Positions 63,101 through 64,000 of a DNA stretch of 64,000 nt are shown in pieces (positions within the stretch are counted from its first letter, which is position 1; every line of letters starts with the position of its first letter). The DNA is from Thiospirochaeta perfilievii (lineage in GTDB: Bacteria; Spirochaetota; Spirochaetia; DSM-2461): assembly GCF_008329945.1 (NCBI RefSeq), contig NZ_CP035807.1, positions 2,232,001 to 2,296,000 of the forward strand, given 5' to 3'. Both the position numbers and the translations under genes were made by a program. The notes under the pieces were generated by a model. It did no database searches. It was not told the DNA's origin and saw only the letters and a program-made list of their open reading frames with translations.

Positions 63101-64000
63101 GGTTCTGCAAAAGCTTCAGCAATTTATGGTGATAATAGTTTTAAGGGTTTTTTATGTGCAACTGATAGTAAAAAGCTTATTTTTGAAGCTGGAAAAACAC
63201 AAACCATTGCAGTATTAGACTTAAGTGCATCAGATAATGATAATGCAATAACTCTTTCTAGTACTATCCCTGGAACAAAATGGAATTTAATTAATACTGA
63301 ATCTCATACTACCCAAAGACTGCTGGTTATTGATAGTGATGCTACTGGAAGTGCAGCAACAATAGATGCGTGTACTTTAGTTGGAGCAAGTTATGATGGT
63401 GGTAATAATACTAACTGGAATGGATTTACTACTCAAAATACTTGGCTTGGTGGTGCTATAGGGAATGAAACTAATTGGAATGAACCTTCTAACTGGAGTG
63501 AGGGAGTTGTCCCTCCTGGAGGTTCAGATGTTTTTAACGTTAATGACAGAGCTTTAATTCCTACTGGGAAGCCTTATTATCCTGTATTAACAGGTCAAAC
63601 AAAAGTTGCCTTTTTAATTGTTAGTGCCGGTGCTGAGATTGATTTAGCAGGTAATAATTTACAGGTTTATGCTAATTTTAGAAATCAGGGTACTATTAGA
63701 ATTAATGGCTCTGCTTCTATAACGGATTATGCGTTAACTCCAATTTCAGATATAGGTTCTGGTACTGTAGAGTTTTATGGTTCAGCCACTGATACATCAG
63801 GATGGGGACAAGATTTTTATAATTTAGTAATTTCATCCTCTGGAGCTGTTACTTTAAATTCTGCAAGTACAGTATATGGAACCATGGATATCTCTTCTGG
63901 TTCTCTAGATATTGGAGCAAATACACTAACATTAAAAGGTGATATCTCAAATAGTGGTTCAGGTATATCTACTACCGGGGTTGTTAATATCGATGGAAAT
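60143..64000 (+). CDS. Giant exported beta-strand-rich surface protein (3' end outside window)
   Basis: The frame is open from ATG 60143 to the last base: 1286 codons without a stop. A signal peptide is clear (MKKLKFLFLTLFMVLAVVVFS), and AGGA precedes the ATG. The rest is rich in Gly, Ser, Thr, Asn and Asp and nearly free of Cys, with many short strand-turn units (INSGTLDI, IGSGSINVPAG, ISSGSLDIGAN) suggesting a long beta-helix. Two related modules begin with an NWS-x-G-x-VP motif: around residue 587 (WETAGNWSLGLVP) and around residue 1099 (NEPSNWSEGVVPPG). A role as adhesin or cell-surface structure is likely; no membrane anchor is visible in the part seen. Confidence 0.88.
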   Translation, partial: MKKLKFLFLTLFMVLAVVVFSQSRIPGNSSNYISVTGAANLGNHDTITVFFFEVPDTYTQKLYFSIYDPDISGGAPDNGTGASTFYLYGGSGALSASNARNIDYTSLVEAQTGTLLSQFTDSSTYNGEWKSFDGVYPSQGEHIGNKYYFRVVATADASKNGFQADVSYSSINGGSNVPTGDSNILAFSYNWSVIFQNVNTWNLYPYVPKDSAGNIEVYTWDFDNGESTTGPRLYDISNKIRESAVTTSGDGANYVYGGANSISVDSTPITDTNGTWRLEVIEDNTGTGGDINPAEIWFGQTNASTVFRTYSSYFVANDPDHITINVDDAQADTGSANGDGEYVTLQVVDSAGAAIPYVLDLYISVTGSAEISFDPGTGWQNENQAYLATTDNSGMFSFYLRDGLEEDVTLTILTDGTNGTTTLSGTNDSQIISFNDTAPPTVSIPSDLQLDINSAGDALGNLIITDVGGGNITAANDIRILLPASLVYNEIALTNAGNKVLSGGTVGDVNLESVSTVYSNGGLANNLLTIDVTADFDAGRVLTITGLLVDSSNSEGLGNIKISVNGGVSYTVIDSHFIEVKDLSTNRWYGTVSSDWETAGNWSLGLVPTNAHDVIIPDAVNDPLFGASHTDVKSLTIESGATVYTAGFNLTVTGEVSGEGYIDSTGGGLSFSNITSLGGFSISGGSVNFTGIEEFEDFDISGATCNASGTSLTINGTISGSGTISSSNTDVSINEIASLGTLDINSGTLDIISDSTLTNLELDNITFTPTLNITTTNTTLTTNSVLNIGSGKEFYVTNQLDDWFDSIINLDGGNLYVDNTNGNFAEINLTNNSTLYVLGSSVVGFGSLTTSNNCTIDIGSGSINVPAGLTGSPHINSSGGSFEINQSINATITGSFSSISLQAGGTITYAGDIEFLGNAIFTNVDSNGYKTFFNGTGELTGSLSAVFDDIEIGSSGNLTLGSAISISGDWINNGVFINNNNDVTFEGSAKASAIYGDNSFKGFLCATDSKKLIFEAGKTQTIAVLDLSASDNDNAITLSSTIPGTKWNLINTESHTTQRLLVIDSDATGSAATIDACTLVGASYDGGNNTNWNGFTTQNTWLGGAIGNETNWNEPSNWSEGVVPPGGSDVFNVNDRALIPTGKPYYPVLTGQTKVAFLIVSAGAEIDLAGNNLQVYANFRNQGTIRINGSASITDYALTPISDIGSGTVEFYGSATDTSGWGQDFYNLVISSSGAVTLNSASTVYGTMDISSGSLDIGANTLTLKGDISNSGSGISTTGVVNIDGN

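Noticed and set aside
60143-64000. CRISPR array or tandem DNA repeat in the repetitive region
   Set aside because: The repetition is at protein level (Ser/Gly/Thr/Asn-rich strands) and degenerate in DNA. There are no identical spaced repeats.

Overview
The window is a compact, AT-rich bacterial chromosome segment. The best fit is a free-living, anaerobic, saccharolytic member of the Spirochaetota. This is inferred from the mixture of [FeFe]-hydrogenase maturation genes, cellobiose phosphorylase, a stand-alone SWIB-domain protein, many sensory kinases and GGDEF/EAL proteins, and the base composition; no rRNA is present to confirm it. Most genes inside transcription units have an AGGAG-type ribosome binding site. 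ATG, GTG and TTG starts are all used. No tRNA, rRNA, CRISPR array, insertion sequence or prophage was seen, and no gap between genes exceeds about 230 bases.

Layout. 1-4.2 kb: hydG (partial)-hydE-aspA-hydF, an H-cluster maturation operon whose aspartase gene is broken at a run of G. 4.3-11.7 kb: a LacI-type regulator, paired LacI-like operators, a small conserved-looking gene with glmS, a RecQ-family helicase and an enlarged signal peptidase I. 11.8-17.9 kb: cellobiose phosphorylase, a small basic protein, a membrane polyferredoxin, a DRE-TIM aldolase and a DUF2147 exported protein. 18-22.6 kb: pstS / pstCAB-phoU, with Pho-box-like direct repeats before both pstS and pstC. 22.6-33.3 kb: a sensor GGDEF-EAL protein, a five-gene ABC efflux system (adaptor, ATPase, two permeases, TolC-like), then the 5'-truncated remnant of a LacI-sensor GGDEF protein. 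33.3-37.9 kb (minus strand): iclR-eda-kdgK-lyase, a uronate/KDG catabolic operon with a KdgR-like box. 38-42.8 kb: SWIB protein, AIM24/TIGR00266 protein, an OmpR-type two-component system with an exported small protein, and a GNAT enzyme. 42.8-48.2 kb: NarL-type two-component system and a sugar ABC importer whose binding-protein gene is also broken at a G run. 48.2-60 kb: a periplasmic binding protein, YibE/F membrane protein, 5'-nucleotidase lipoprotein, hybrid-like histidine kinase, ROK repressor and ROK glucokinase, a cNMP-binding protein, DHH-CBS phosphoesterase, threonine aldolase and aroA. 60.1 kb to the end: the start of a very large exported beta-rich protein that runs out of the window.

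How it fits together. Oligosaccharides are imported by the sugar ABC system, cellobiose is split phosphorolytically, glucose is phosphorylated by the ROK kinase, and uronates pass through KdgK/Eda. Reducing power would be vented through the [FeFe] hydrogenase matured by HydEFG.

Three window-wide patterns stand out. First, seven genes, five of them regulatory, sensory or membrane proteins, have no ribosome binding site and a -10-like hexamer ending exactly 6 nt before the start codon, mostly with a -35 at 16-18 nt, which suggests leaderless mRNAs. Second, two otherwise intact genes are each out of frame by one missing G at a G_GGG_GGN heptamer. Third, the Pho boxes show 11-bp TTTAAC direct repeats.
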